A stretch of 64,000 nucleotides of DNA from Glaciimonas sp. PAMC28666 (GTDB lineage Bacteria > Pseudomonadota > Gammaproteobacteria > Burkholderiales > Burkholderiaceae_D), in contig NZ_CP070304.1 in NCBI RefSeq assembly GCF_016917355.1, forward strand, positions 372,001 to 436,000, given 5' to 3'. The notes beneath the pieces were generated by a model. The model was given only the letters and a program-made list of their open reading frames with translations. It had not been told where the DNA came from and ran no database searches. Shown one piece after another: positions 1-8,956 of this stretch; position 1 is the first letter of the stretch; every line of letters starts with the position of its first letter. A program made the position numbers and the translations under genes.

Positions 1-207
1 AACCTCCAGAGCCATTTTTCCAACCGCTCCAGCCCGCCGCCTCAACATTGCAGGCATCGATAAGACCCGCGGTTCCGAATCACCTTGAATGAGAAAACGA
101 CTCTGCGCCCAAGTGCGCCAGTCACCGTCTGTTTCCAGTCCGGGTGCCCAGGCAGCATGCGCTGCGATTGAGAACTGCACTCCATTGATTGCGCGGTCTG
201 GACTCAT
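1..207 (-). CDS. beta-ketoacyl synthase-like protein, N-terminal fragment (cut by window edge)
   Basis: The first 69 residues of a minus-strand gene that runs off the left edge. The translation contains AAWAPGLE, then WRTWAQ and a SMPAMLRRRAGAVGKMALE stretch. This resembles the N-terminus of the 'beta-ketoacyl synthase chain length factor' family (ketoacyl-synt_2), proteins usually found in aryl-polyene or type II fatty-acid-like clusters, where they partner a true ketosynthase. An in-frame ATG also exists at 225, just after a stop. I chose 207 because a GGGAAA/GGTGAA purine tract precedes it. The active-site region lies outside the window, so catalytic competence cannot be judged. The family call rests on the PxLRRR-type motif and overall pattern from memory. 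Confidence 0.6.
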   Translation of the reverse strand, partial: MSPDRAINGVQFSIAAHAAWAPGLETDGDWRTWAQSRFLIQGDSEPRVLSMPAMLRRRAGAVGKMALEV

Positions 208-443
208 TTCACCATTTCCCAACATCTATCGAGTTGTTTCACAAAAAGCAACTACTTCGAAGAAGTTGAACTGAGGGTTATACCCGTATTTTCCGCGAAA
301 TTATATACCAAAGGAGAACGCTTCCCTTTAAAGTATCCAGGGAGAAATATTTTTAGTTGGTTTAGAAGAGCATCCCTCCCGTGGAATATTAATTACGCAG
401 AGAGAACACCGTAACGACGACGTTTTTAGATATCAAAAGAACT

Positions 444-635
444 TTAGCCCCGTCGCTTCGGATAACCTTCCACAGTGATACGTTCCCAAACAACTGTTTT
501 CTCCTCATCAGTCATAAATACCCAATGCGCGACTTCGTTGACAGTGCGTCCGCATCCCCGGCAGACATCATCAAACGTGGTGGAACAAACGGCAACACAA
601 GGGGTATCGGGACGTTCCCGGCGAGACTCGGACAT
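444..635 (-). CDS. DUF1289 family small protein
   Basis: A 63-residue protein with the DUF1289 pattern: PCVAVCSTTFDDVCRGCGRT followed by a conserved Trp (AHW) and an acidic EEK stretch. Four cysteines are arranged C-x3-C-x7-C-x2-C (about residues 13-27), which suggests a small metal-binding or Fe-S fold. The family's function is not known. ATG at 635 is preceded by AAGG at suitable distance. It stands alone between a ketoacyl-synthase-like gene and a DUF2968 gene on the same strand, so the neighbours do not suggest a role. Confidence 0.85.
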   Translation of the reverse strand: MSESRRERPDTPCVAVCSTTFDDVCRGCGRTVNEVAHWVFMTDEEKTVVWERITVEGYPKRRG

Positions 636-1073
636 GCAGACCTTATTGGTAATAATTTAACATTGATTTGGTTAATGCAGGACGAAAATAGCGGTCTGAA
701 CAAGCGAAATTTGCCTCGCGAATTAATGCAAGCCGCCACGTAAATACTCTGCTAAGGCCCCAATTCTATAACATACAGCGTCACCCAAACCTTCAGCGAA
801 GCCAGTTATTCCACATATCGTCAAATTCCGCATTAAACCGCGTTGAATGGTAAGCGAATGGCATGCGCATTTAGCGCAAGTTAACACTAAAGCAATTCAA
901 CGCCAAGCAAACACTATTAACAGACTACGCTCTTTATATAAACGAAAAAGGTCAGTATATTTTCGCGGTAAGCTGCGCCAATAATACCGACCCTTTTCCT
1001 TTTACGACTACAAAAAACGCTCAACCAAAGAGGTTCATTTGCACTTTAAGAGGACCTACTTTGAGCAAAGCGC
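636..1073. other. 438-bp non-coding stretch
   Basis: No convincing gene. Short ORFs here on both strands either overlap DUF1289 in the wrong frame or match nothing I recognise. The only structure seen is the imperfect hairpin at 945-997, described separately. Confidence 0.6.
945..997 (-). terminator. possible terminator hairpin after the DUF2968 gene
   Basis: AAAAAGGTCAGTAT (945-958) can pair with ATACCGACCCTTTT (984-997) with a few mismatches. On the minus strand the stem ends in a run of T. It lies about 75 bp beyond the stop of the DUF2968 gene. The long loop (about 25 nt) makes this a weak candidate. Confidence 0.35.
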
Positions 1074-1823
1074 TTATTGTTTTTTCTTATCATTTTTATC
1101 ACTAATTATGCTACTTCCGTCAACGATGGTTTGCTGCGTCTCTAAAGCACGAATACGATTTCTCAGCACCATCAGTTGGTTGCGGGCAGACTGTTGCTTG
1201 TTGTTCAATACCTGCGCTTGTTGACGCGCTTGGTCTTGTTGGACTGAGACGGTTTGTTCCTGCTGCCGTTGTACTGCCAGATCATTTTGAAGCGCCAATA
1301 AGCGGGTTTCCTGGGTGGAGATCAATTGCTCAGTGTATTGCTTATCTGCCTCTAACTTAATACGACGAATGTCCACTTCGGCCAATTTTTCCGTTTGCCC
1401 CACAAAGTTCTTATAAGTTTGCTCAGCTTGTACTTCGGAAGAAGTTTTAACCACTCTCCAAAAGTTTTTTTGTTGAAACAATGCGACATAATAAGTTCTC
1501 GAATCCGCTTTAAAAAGCAGGCTGGACCCATAATTACCGTTATAAGTAGTCCTCAATTCGCTAATCGCCTGGCTTTGCATTAGCTGCTGCAATTCGCCAA
1601 TGGTACTGTTTGCAGTATCTATCGCCAGCACGGACGCGGTAGCAGGGGCGCTTGTTGATGGCAAGTTCGCACTAGCGGTTGCGGTGGCGGCCATGCCGGA
1701 AGAACGATTTACTGACTGCGCCATTACATTGGCGGACAACGCGGCGAAAACTATCATCATTCCTACGCTGGTCGCCACACCGTCAGCGTATCGGCACATC
1801 GTATTGCGTGCAATTTCGTTCAT
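1074..1823 (-). CDS. DUF2968 domain-containing exported protein
   Basis: A 249-residue protein. The N-terminus has a hydrophobic segment (about residues 17-35) ending in VMAQ, consistent with a signal peptide. A conserved block about residues 78-130 includes ELRTTYNGNYG and YYVALFQQKNFWRV, which I recognise as the DUF2968 signature found in Burkholderiales. The C-terminal half (about 140-235) is Gln/Glu/Arg rich and almost certainly coiled coil, reminiscent of periplasmic scaffold proteins. It ends in a charged KNDKKKQ tail. The gene lies 190 bp downstream of the sigma-54 regulator of the Tad locus on the same strand. Function unknown; a link to the pilus is only positional. Confidence 0.75.
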   Translation of the reverse strand: MNEIARNTMCRYADGVATSVGMMIVFAALSANVMAQSVNRSSGMAATATASANLPSTSAPATASVLAIDTANSTIGELQQLMQSQAISELRTTYNGNYGSSLLFKADSRTYYVALFQQKNFWRVVKTSSEVQAEQTYKNFVGQTEKLAEVDIRRIKLEADKQYTEQLISTQETRLLALQNDLAVQRQQEQTVSVQQDQARQQAQVLNNKQQSARNQLMVLRNRIRALETQQTIVDGSSIISDKNDKKKQ

Positions 1824-2013
1824 CCCTGTTTCCTTATCTTCATTTTATTAGTCAATGTTTGCATTTCAGCGGCGCTGATTAGCGTGATTTTTTTGCTTTA
1901 AGGCCTTGTACTTTTAATCGTCGACCATTTCCTGGCGTTGATTTTTTTCCTTACGAATTGCTCACCTGGTTATTACATTAATACAATTTAGCTGGACGTT
2001 AATGGCACTCTCA

Positions 2014-3387
2014 TCATTCAATATCACCGATTGCTTCAGCATCTGCAATTTGAAATTTCCGCATTTTTTCCCATAGCACTTTGCGACTGATACCGATCGC
2101 ATGCGCGGTATCCTGACGCCGCCAACCGTTAGCATCCAGCGCTGCCAGAATCCGATTACGTTCCGCCAGTTCGCCTTTTTTTCGTACCATCAAAAGGTCG
2201 GTTGCCGGATTGGTCCGCGCCAACGATCCCAACATCGCAAACACCTTATTAATACGTATTCTGTCCCAGCTTCCTAACTGACGATAAATGATCCCTACTC
2301 GCTCTGCGACGTTCCGCAACTCACGCACATTTCCCGCAAACCTTGAGGTTGCGACCATCTCCAGCAACCAGTCCGGTGACATTGGAATTTCGTCATATGT
2401 CTGCGCCAGAAGCGCACTAAATATAGCGATCTTATCGATGCTTCCGCGCTCTTCCAGGTTTGGTACGCGCAATTCGATCACTGCCAGACGGTAGTACAAA
2501 TCGGCCCGAAACATGTCCTGTTGGACCTGCTCTCGCAAATTCCGATTGGTCGCTGCCACCAACCGAAAATCCAATTTTATTTCAGCTTGCGAACCAAGCC
2601 TTGTAACCGTACTTTGTTCCAGAACGCGCAATAATTTGACCTGTTGATAGAGCGGCAAATCACCAATTTCATCAAGGAACAACGTGCCGCCGTCGGCCTG
2701 TTCAAAATATCCCTTGTGCGCCAATAAAGCACCGGTGAAGGCACCTTTGGCATGACCGAAAAACAGCGATTCGAAAAGGCCATCAGGGATAGCGCCACAA
2801 TTGACAGCGACGAACGGGCCCTGCCGATAACGACCATGACGCTGATGCAGCAACTGCGCAATTCGCTCTTTACCGACGCCGGTCTCCCCCATAATCAGAA
2901 CACTTGACTCACAGTCGGCAAAGGCCTCGGCCTCGGCGACCAGTGCCTGCATGCATTCGGATTGCGCTATCAATGGCTGCAACTTACGATCCGGCTCATT
3001 GCTGGCGTGCATTTCTGCAGCTAGTCGAAACACCAGCATGCGTAATTCGGCGCAAGTAAAATCGCGCATCAAAATATGCGAATATTCGGTCGGATAGACA
3101 CGCGGATTGGCTGTTCGCACGACGTCTGCGACCCAAATCACCGGCATGCAATGCGCCTTTTGCCATGCCTCTGCAGAAAATTCTCCGCGATCAATCACCG
3201 TCACAGACATCACGGCAATTGACGGGCGCAACGATACTAAATCGCGCGTGATGGTCATACCGTCAGAACGAATCACCTGAACATCAAAGCTACCAAGACA
3301 ATGCGCTATACGATCGGCAATATCCGACGTGCCTTCCCACACGTAGATGTCCAGACTTTCTGGTAGTAGCTTATTTTCTATTTTCAT
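2014..3387 (-). CDS. sigma-54-dependent enhancer-binding regulator with degenerate receiver domain
   Basis: A 457-residue transcription activator of the NtrC/VpsR type. Residues about 10-130 look like a response-regulator fold, but the position of the phospho-accepting Asp reads AVMSVTV, so it is probably a pseudo-receiver. The AAA+ domain follows: Walker A GETGVGKE (about 167-174), the sigma-54-contact loop GAFTGA (215-220), Walker B GGTLFLDE (233-240), and RADLYYRL with the arginine finger. A Fis-type helix-turn-helix ends the protein ([15 protein letters not shown]). It is the last gene of the Tad block, 6 bp after the DUF4282 gene. Its most obvious local target is the sigma-54-like promoter at 19373-19389. 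Target assignment is inference. Confidence 0.9.
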   Translation of the reverse strand: MKIENKLLPESLDIYVWEGTSDIADRIAHCLGSFDVQVIRSDGMTITRDLVSLRPSIAVMSVTVIDRGEFSAEAWQKAHCMPVIWVADVVRTANPRVYPTEYSHILMRDFTCAELRMLVFRLAAEMHASNEPDRKLQPLIAQSECMQALVAEAEAFADCESSVLIMGETGVGKERIAQLLHQRHGRYRQGPFVAVNCGAIPDGLFESLFFGHAKGAFTGALLAHKGYFEQADGGTLFLDEIGDLPLYQQVKLLRVLEQSTVTRLGSQAEIKLDFRLVAATNRNLREQVQQDMFRADLYYRLAVIELRVPNLEERGSIDKIAIFSALLAQTYDEIPMSPDWLLEMVATSRFAGNVRELRNVAERVGIIYRQLGSWDRIRINKVFAMLGSLARTNPATDLLMVRKKGELAERNRILAALDANGWRRQDTAHAIGISRKVLWEKMRKFQIADAEAIGDIE

Positions 3388-3393
3388 GTATGT

Positions 3394-3729
3394 TCATCCA
3401 TCGTTATTCTTCATTACTTTTTTCGATGCATTATTTCGAATTACCAGTTGATCCCTGATGTCGCCAAGACGTTGGAAAATACTAAATACCACTATCCATA
3501 ATTCGCTCATCACCCGCCATAACAGCAACGCCAACAAAGTCCCGCCAATGCCAAGCAGCGCGCGACCGATACTGCCACCGGCACCGCCGTTATTGATACT
3601 GCTCAAGGTTCCACCTGCGACAATAACGACGATACCAACGCGATAGATCAACGTGATCAAATACGGTGCGATCAGATGTTCAAAGCCAAGCAAGGCAGAA
3701 AATTTCAGATAATTTTTTTTCGTTGTCAC
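3394..3729 (-). CDS. DUF4282 family membrane protein
   Basis: A 111-residue protein matching the DUF4282 pattern: an N-terminal FEHLIAPYLITLIY block, two transmembrane segments (about 24-45 and 54-75, separated by a Gly-rich NNGGAGGSIG turn), and an ELWIVVFSIFQRLGDIR motif. The role of the family is unknown. It sits between tadG and the sigma-54 regulator in the same orientation with 37-bp and 6-bp gaps, so it is probably co-transcribed with the pilus genes. Confidence 0.75.
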   Translation of the reverse strand: MTTKKNYLKFSALLGFEHLIAPYLITLIYRVGIVVIVAGGTLSSINNGGAGGSIGRALLGIGGTLLALLLWRVMSELWIVVFSIFQRLGDIRDQLVIRNNASKKVMKNNDG

Positions 3730-3766
3730 ATTGATCCAGTCTTTTTAATTACTTCCGATACCGCTC

Positions 3767-5494
3767 TTAATAAACCAGTTGAAGATTTCCGCAACTAACG
3801 GAGGACAATTTCAACGTGCCTTGCCCAATACCGAGTCCCAAAAGCGAGAAAGTGGCATCAAGCAACCCACCAACAGCCGATAAAATCGGATTTAATAATC
3901 CACCTAAGCCGCTCAGAACGATATTCAAAAGCGCACCCAACAAGCCAAGCGGATCGAGAATGTCGAGCCCCACCTGAATGGTGCTAGGTTGAATGATATT
4001 TCCCAATATGCTGCTTAAAGAAGAACCAACGGTGACGCTACTTGGAAACGGCGCACTCAAGGTGACAGCAGTCGACAATTGGTTGGCGGCCCGCGCGTTT
4101 ATACCCAAATTAAGCAATCCGGAAATAACGTCCACGCGATTGGCCTGGATTGATATAACGGGACAAGAATTGGGCGCGCTCGCATCAGTCTGTCCGTTTG
4201 CCAGACAAACTTGCGCCAATATGGGTTGCACAGAAAATGTGGCGCTTTGCGGCGTTTTACATTGCAAACTTGTCAGCGTTGCCTTCCCGGCGGCAATATC
4301 GATATAGAGCGGCAGGTTGACTGCAGGCTTACCGGGGATGATCGTCAATGCCTGAACATTTATCGCAAACCGCACTTGGGCCGAGGTGGCGTATGCTGCC
4401 GGTGGCCCAATTCCGCCAATCGCCATTTGAGGCGGTTGAATCAGCTTAAGCTTGATGCCCACGTTTCCCAAAGCACCCAAGTTCACGTTCGTTCCGAGAT
4501 TAACGAAATTTTGACTATTCGCAACCTGCAAGGTCCCCACATTTAACAAATCCAACACGTTAATCTGTGTATTTAGCGCCGACACGCCGTCAGCGGCGGT
4601 CACATTCAAAATTTTACCGATTGTCAGTAATGATCCTCCTAAAGTCCCGGTCGTCAGCGCAGCAAGATCATTGACCGAGATGCTGGCTACCTGCGCTGGC
4701 GAAAGTGCCTGAACCGACGCGTTGACCAGCTGCGCCAGCGATACCTGGGCGGTTAATACGCTGTTCAGGTTGCCAACGTCGAGGTTGAGATTTTTCAACA
4801 CTTGCAATAAAGAGATTTGCGTACCGACCAGTCCGTTATAAGTGACCGCACTCAAGCAAACATTACTTCCCAACAGCCCATTAACCAGCGGCGCCAACAA
4901 CGCACTGCTGCCGCTGCAGAGTGATAGCAAACCGGTGCCTAAAGAAAAAGCTGCCACCGGGTTCGATTGGGTCGCAACCGCCTGCGCAACGACCAGTTGC
5001 GTTCCGAGACCAAAAAATCCTGTAATTTTTGAAGAAACAAGTACTTCGATAGCATTCACGCTGATGCCGGATTTAGGCGTGCCGAAATTCTTGGAAAGTG
5101 GCGCTTCGTAAGTTAGCACTGTTGACGTAGCTGGCGCAGTTTGCGGGTCCCAACGTCCGCAAGTCACGGCAATGGTGTTAGACGATGCATTTGGGCCAAG
5201 CAGCGAAAAATTATTAGCCTGAGCGTTAACATTAACTGCGGCGCTCGCACTGTTGCAACTGAGGCCCGAACTGTTCAGAGCCTGCACGCCTGCAAGTGAT
5301 GCCAGATCAGCCACTTTTTGCAGATCCCGCTTCTGAAAAAACAAGTAACCAATATCTAGCCCCGACAGCAAAATAACGAAAATAGACAAAAAAATTGCCG
5401 CCATAACAGCAATCCCGCCACGCTGACGCTGCCCGTTGCCAATCACGCCCGTTGGCGTGAAAGAATTACGAACGGAATCGGAAAATAGAACCAT
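3767..5494 (-). CDS. tadG: TadG-like Tad pilus assembly protein
   Basis: A 575-residue protein with a TadE/TadG-type N-terminus: RQRGGIAVMAAIFLSIFVI followed by GYLFFQKRDLQ and ADLASLAGVQAL. This is a single pseudopilin-like membrane helix (about residues 27-50) leading to a large exported domain. The rest is rich in Ala, Leu, Val and Asn with repeated LLNVG/LNLGI-type segments and few cysteines. It lacks an obvious von Willebrand A domain, which some TadG proteins carry. Members of the family anchor or finish the Flp pilus at the envelope. It lies between the DUF3613 gene and the DUF4282 gene in the Tad block. Confidence 0.8.
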   Translation of the reverse strand: MVLFSDSVRNSFTPTGVIGNGQRQRGGIAVMAAIFLSIFVILLSGLDIGYLFFQKRDLQKVADLASLAGVQALNSSGLSCNSASAAVNVNAQANNFSLLGPNASSNTIAVTCGRWDPQTAPATSTVLTYEAPLSKNFGTPKSGISVNAIEVLVSSKITGFFGLGTQLVVAQAVATQSNPVAAFSLGTGLLSLCSGSSALLAPLVNGLLGSNVCLSAVTYNGLVGTQISLLQVLKNLNLDVGNLNSVLTAQVSLAQLVNASVQALSPAQVASISVNDLAALTTGTLGGSLLTIGKILNVTAADGVSALNTQINVLDLLNVGTLQVANSQNFVNLGTNVNLGALGNVGIKLKLIQPPQMAIGGIGPPAAYATSAQVRFAINVQALTIIPGKPAVNLPLYIDIAAGKATLTSLQCKTPQSATFSVQPILAQVCLANGQTDASAPNSCPVISIQANRVDVISGLLNLGINARAANQLSTAVTLSAPFPSSVTVGSSLSSILGNIIQPSTIQVGLDILDPLGLLGALLNIVLSGLGGLLNPILSAVGGLLDATFSLLGLGIGQGTLKLSSVSCGNLQLVY

Positions 5495-5540
5495 GAATTA
5501 GTTGCGGGGCGCGGTTAGGATTATCGGAGATGATTGAAAG

Positions 5541-6035
5541 TCAGTTTGCATTGTTTTTTGATACTTTCGCCTCAAAAAATTCCGGCATCGGATGTGCAAA
5601 ACTATTCAAATAACGGTCCCAACTGGCATCGGAAGTGGCGCCCAGCATGGGTAACAGCGTGCCAGCAACGCGCCCGTCGACCTGTGCCTGCAACAACGAC
5701 CGCGTGACATCACCGACGCGCGTTCTGTAGGGCGCTGATTCCAATGTCGATTCAGATTGTGCTGAAACCGGGGCCGCAGCTGCATTCGGACTCGGCGCGG
5801 CTTGCGACTGTCCCGTTGGCATGGCAGGTGCCAGCCTAAATGGGGCAGCGGTGCCTGCCGCAACTGGCGTGGTGGGGATGAATGGTGCAACTGGTGTCGG
5901 CTGCGCCATCCGACCAGTTACCGGCGTATTAGTCTGGGCCTGTAATAAAGGAGAAAATGCCATGGCAAATAAAAAAAATAGCGCCCCAGTGGGTATAAGG
6001 CCGTGGTTGACACAAAAAAGTTGAGAAGTTTTCAT
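5541..6035 (-). CDS. DUF3613 family exported protein
   Basis: A 164-residue protein. Residues 1-33 form a signal peptide ending near LLQAQ. A Pro/Ala/Thr-rich linker (about 35-95) follows. The C-terminal third carries the DUF3613 pattern: GDVTRSLLQAQVDGR, then PMLGATSDASWDRYLNSF. DUF3613 proteins are commonly encoded inside Tad loci of betaproteobacteria. Here the gene lies between tadD and tadG with gaps of 95 and 46 bp. Probably a periplasmic accessory of the pilus; mechanism unknown. Confidence 0.75.
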   Translation of the reverse strand: MKTSQLFCVNHGLIPTGALFFLFAMAFSPLLQAQTNTPVTGRMAQPTPVAPFIPTTPVAAGTAAPFRLAPAMPTGQSQAAPSPNAAAAPVSAQSESTLESAPYRTRVGDVTRSLLQAQVDGRVAGTLLPMLGATSDASWDRYLNSFAHPMPEFFEAKVSKNNAN

Positions 6036-6130
6036 TTTTTACCTATATGTTCTATAGCCGACCAGTGAATATGAAGAATGAGCGACAGGGACAAGCGATT
6101 AAGCTGGGAAACCAAGGACGCGTTGGAACG

Positions 6131-7045
6131 TCACCCACCGCCTTTAAAGCGATCCAGCATCGTCTGGAATCGATTGGTCGGACCAATAGGAACCGCGTCC
6201 GACGTTGCTGCTGGAACTGGCGTAGGTACCGGTAGCGCTGGGCGCTGAGCACTCGGCGCAACCGTTAACGCTGGCGGACGCGTGAGCTTGATTTGCTCGG
6301 CCAACTTGAGAATTTTGGTGCGGCTCTCGGGCGAAAATTTTGCCCGATCCATGACCGAGCGGGCTTTACTACCTTCTCCGGATACGAGTAAAAGTAGCGC
6401 CAGATTAGCAATGATCTTGCGATCGTCCGGTGCCAGTTCAGCGGCTTGCGCTAACGGAACGCGCGCACCATTTGTGTCACCGCTTCGCAAGTGGGCGTAA
6501 CCCAGATCGCTTAACATAATCGGATTAATCGGTTCGAGTTTTGACGCGGCGAGTAGCAACGGTACAGCGCCGGCATAGTTGCCGTTTTGAGCCGCTAGCA
6601 ATCCCAAACCATGCCATGCAGCGGCGGCTTCAGGGGTATTCAACAATTCACGGTAAGTGGCTTCAGCAGCCTCGCCCTGGCGTGTCTCTCTTAATGCATC
6701 TGCACGCAGGCGCTCCACATCTGGGGCTTTTCCATATTGCTGCTCGTAAGAGTCAATATGTGCCAACGATGCAAAGTACAAACCCTCTTTCTGCATCTGT
6801 CGGATCAAGCCGATATACATCCCTTTGTTATCTGGTTTGGCGGGTTTATTTTCTGCCTCCTGGCGCAACTGTGCCGCTTCATTTTGCTGTGCGTAGAGGC
6901 GCGCAGCCGAATCGGTGGAGCACCCGGATATGCCCATCGCCGCAATAATTAACGGACAGAATAGAAGTCGTATCTGACAACGCCGTCTAACCGAATACGA
7001 ATGTACGTCGGTGGCCAGGTAAAGAGATTGTTGGTAGTTCGTCAT
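6131..7045 (-). CDS. tadD: TadD-like TPR lipoprotein
   Basis: A 304-residue protein with an N-terminal hydrophobic segment and lipobox ISGC (Cys about 42). Tetratricopeptide repeats follow, with typical AAWHGLGLLAAQNGNYAGAV and LSDLGYAHLRSGDTNGA segments across about residues 110-230. The C-terminus is Pro/Ala-rich. TadD lipoproteins act as pilotins/scaffolds for assembly of the Tad secretin and secretion apparatus at the outer membrane. The ATG overlaps the tadC stop by 4 bp (ATGA), so the two are translationally coupled. Confidence 0.85.
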   Translation of the reverse strand: MTNYQQSLYLATDVHSYSVRRRCQIRLLFCPLIIAAMGISGCSTDSAARLYAQQNEAAQLRQEAENKPAKPDNKGMYIGLIRQMQKEGLYFASLAHIDSYEQQYGKAPDVERLRADALRETRQGEAAEATYRELLNTPEAAAAWHGLGLLAAQNGNYAGAVPLLLAASKLEPINPIMLSDLGYAHLRSGDTNGARVPLAQAAELAPDDRKIIANLALLLLVSGEGSKARSVMDRAKFSPESRTKILKLAEQIKLTRPPALTVAPSAQRPALPVPTPVPAATSDAVPIGPTNRFQTMLDRFKGGG

Positions 7046-7998
7046 AGGTTTCCCGACATTTTTGTCAAGGCACGAATCACGGCCAGAAAACCCACGCCTC
7101 CGGTAATTACCAGCAATCCTGGCAGCAGGGTCAGCACCATGACGCCGGTCATTTTGACTGTGACCTTGCCGACCCGCTCTTTCATATCCAACTTACGTTG
7201 CTCACGGATGCGCTCACTAAACAACTTGAGTGGCTCCTGCACGGCACCACCATGATGCTCTACCTGAACAATCAAGCGACCAACAGATTGCAAATCAGCG
7301 TTGTCAAACACCGTTGAAAACCGTCGCATCGATTGCTCGCGGGTGCGACCGGCCCGGTATTGACTGGCTGCAATCGCAATTTCACCGCCCAGAATTTCCA
7401 AGACATTACTGAACTCAGTTTCGACCACATGTAAACTCTGATCAACCGATAATCCGACGCCCTGCAGCAATCTTAGCAAGTCAATTAAGAGCGGCAACTC
7501 TTCCGCCGCTTTACGTCGGCGCTGCTTGGCTACTCTCTGCATTATCCACTTTGGCAACATATAACCAATTGCCAAACCAAAAAACACAATCAGCAACAAG
7601 CGCCACCAGCTGCCGTTCTCAAAAACCAGATAACCTATTAGCGGCAAGCTAATGGCTAACGCGACCCGCGCCGCAAAAAAAAGCGCTTGGCCTTCTTTGT
7701 CGTTGACCCCGCATTGATCCAAAAGATGTCGGTCTTCTTCTGCTACGAGTTGCTGACCAAACGGCGTGTCGACCCACCCCGCCGACAACAGCACAATGCG
7801 TTCTTTCCAAGGCAGTCTTCCCGGCACGGGCTGCGCCTCGCTGGCGGCGTAATTCTGCGAAGCAATTTTCTGATCGATGGTATTCAGATTCTGCTTCAAC
7901 CGCCAGACGCGGCCTATCATCGCTCCCCCAATCAGGAACAGGGCGGTCGCGACCAGCAAAATCGCAAGCAAGATCAATGTGTGTTGTGTAGTGCTCAC
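7042..7998 (-). CDS. tadC: TadC, Tad inner-membrane platform protein
   Basis: A 318-residue type II secretion system F-domain protein. There is an N-terminal membrane anchor (about 6-28). Two helices about 110-150 (LAISLPLIGYLVF, LLLIVFFGLAIGYMLP) follow. The cytoplasmic four-helix F domain (ELPLLIDLLRLLQGVGLS...QLVQVEHHGGAV-like) is next, and then a C-terminal helix pair (VMVLTLLPGLLVITGG). With TadB it forms the inner-membrane platform that couples the TadA motor to Flp pilin assembly. The stop overlaps the tadD start; tadB ends 28 bp upstream. Confidence 0.92.
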   Translation of the reverse strand: MSTTQHTLILLAILLVATALFLIGGAMIGRVWRLKQNLNTIDQKIASQNYAASEAQPVPGRLPWKERIVLLSAGWVDTPFGQQLVAEEDRHLLDQCGVNDKEGQALFFAARVALAISLPLIGYLVFENGSWWRLLLIVFFGLAIGYMLPKWIMQRVAKQRRRKAAEELPLLIDLLRLLQGVGLSVDQSLHVVETEFSNVLEILGGEIAIAASQYRAGRTREQSMRRFSTVFDNADLQSVGRLIVQVEHHGGAVQEPLKLFSERIREQRKLDMKERVGKVTVKMTGVMVLTLLPGLLVITGGVGFLAVIRALTKMSGNL

Positions 7999-8026
7999 CG
8001 TTATTCCCTTTATTTCACTTCCACCA

Positions 8027-8953
8027 TCACATCGATTTGGCTAAACGGTATAACCAAAATCCACCTGTGATTTGCAACAAAAATGCGCCAATCAGCATTT
8101 TTTTTCCAATCGGGTCGTGCCACATGCCAACGAACATGCCGTTATTAAATATCACTAAAAAAATTCCAATTCCGACGGGCATAAGGCCCATGATCCAGGC
8201 TGATAATCGAATTTCGGTTGATAGCGCCGAGAGTTCGTTCTGCGCGTACTCCAGATCGCGCATAAACGCCGCCATACGGTCAAGCACCTGGTCTGATCGT
8301 CCACCAAACCGACCAGCAACCCCGATCACTGTTGCCACCAGATCTAATTCCTTAAAACGAAAAATATGCGCTTCCTTGCGCAATGCATGTTCCAGATCGA
8401 CGCCAGCCAGAACTTGCCAATTTGCGCGTTCCAGGACAATGCGAATTGGCCCATCTGTGCTAACAATCGCCGTTTGAAACGCCGAGCCAATGCTATTCCC
8501 GATGGTGACGAGCCGCACTAACGTATCCAGAAATTCCGGCAATTGCCTGACCATCGTGCGTTGCAATTTTGAGGTCTTGCGCCAAAAATTAAATCGTACC
8601 AACAGCAGGTACAACGCCATCGTTCCAAGTAAAGAAAATACACCGCCGAGCACAGCAGCAAGAGCAGCCAGCCCCAATCCCGGGACAACTATTCGCAGCA
8701 CCAGTTTTTTCGATGAACTTTGTATTCCTGCACGTAGCAAAAAATGCCTTACCGCTTCCGTTTGTAAATACCTTTGCGCGACTTCCGGTGCGTTCGCTAC
8801 GGCTACCTCAGGCTGCCGCCTTCCCTGAATTTGTTGATTCACGAAGGCGGCGCTGATGTCTTGGCGCGAACGTCCCTCTGCTTGTTGCCACAACCAGAGA
8901 GCGGCGCCGGATAATAACAACGCGACGGTGATCAGCCAGAGTGCCATATGCAT
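8027..8953 (-). CDS. tadB: TadB, Tad inner-membrane platform protein
   Basis: A 308-residue T2SSF-domain membrane protein. An N-terminal helix (about 4-23), a central hydrophobic pair (LGLAALAAVLGGVFSLLGTMALYLLLVRF), the F domain (QLPEFLDTLVRLVTIGNSIGSAF ... AFMRDLEYAQNELSAL) and two C-terminal helices (IMGLMPVGIGIFLVIF, LIGAFLLQITGGFWLY) are visible. ATG at 8953; another Met two codons on is an alternative start. It begins 3 bp after the tadA stop. Confidence 0.92.
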   Translation of the reverse strand: MHMALWLITVALLLSGAALWLWQQAEGRSRQDISAAFVNQQIQGRRQPEVAVANAPEVAQRYLQTEAVRHFLLRAGIQSSSKKLVLRIVVPGLGLAALAAVLGGVFSLLGTMALYLLLVRFNFWRKTSKLQRTMVRQLPEFLDTLVRLVTIGNSIGSAFQTAIVSTDGPIRIVLERANWQVLAGVDLEHALRKEAHIFRFKELDLVATVIGVAGRFGGRSDQVLDRMAAFMRDLEYAQNELSALSTEIRLSAWIMGLMPVGIGIFLVIFNNGMFVGMWHDPIGKKMLIGAFLLQITGGFWLYRLAKSM

Positions 8954-8956
8954 GGT

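Noticed and set aside
89-274. Plus-strand 61-codon frame
   Set aside because: It lies opposite the ketoacyl-synthase fragment, which has a recognisable family pattern; this frame has none.
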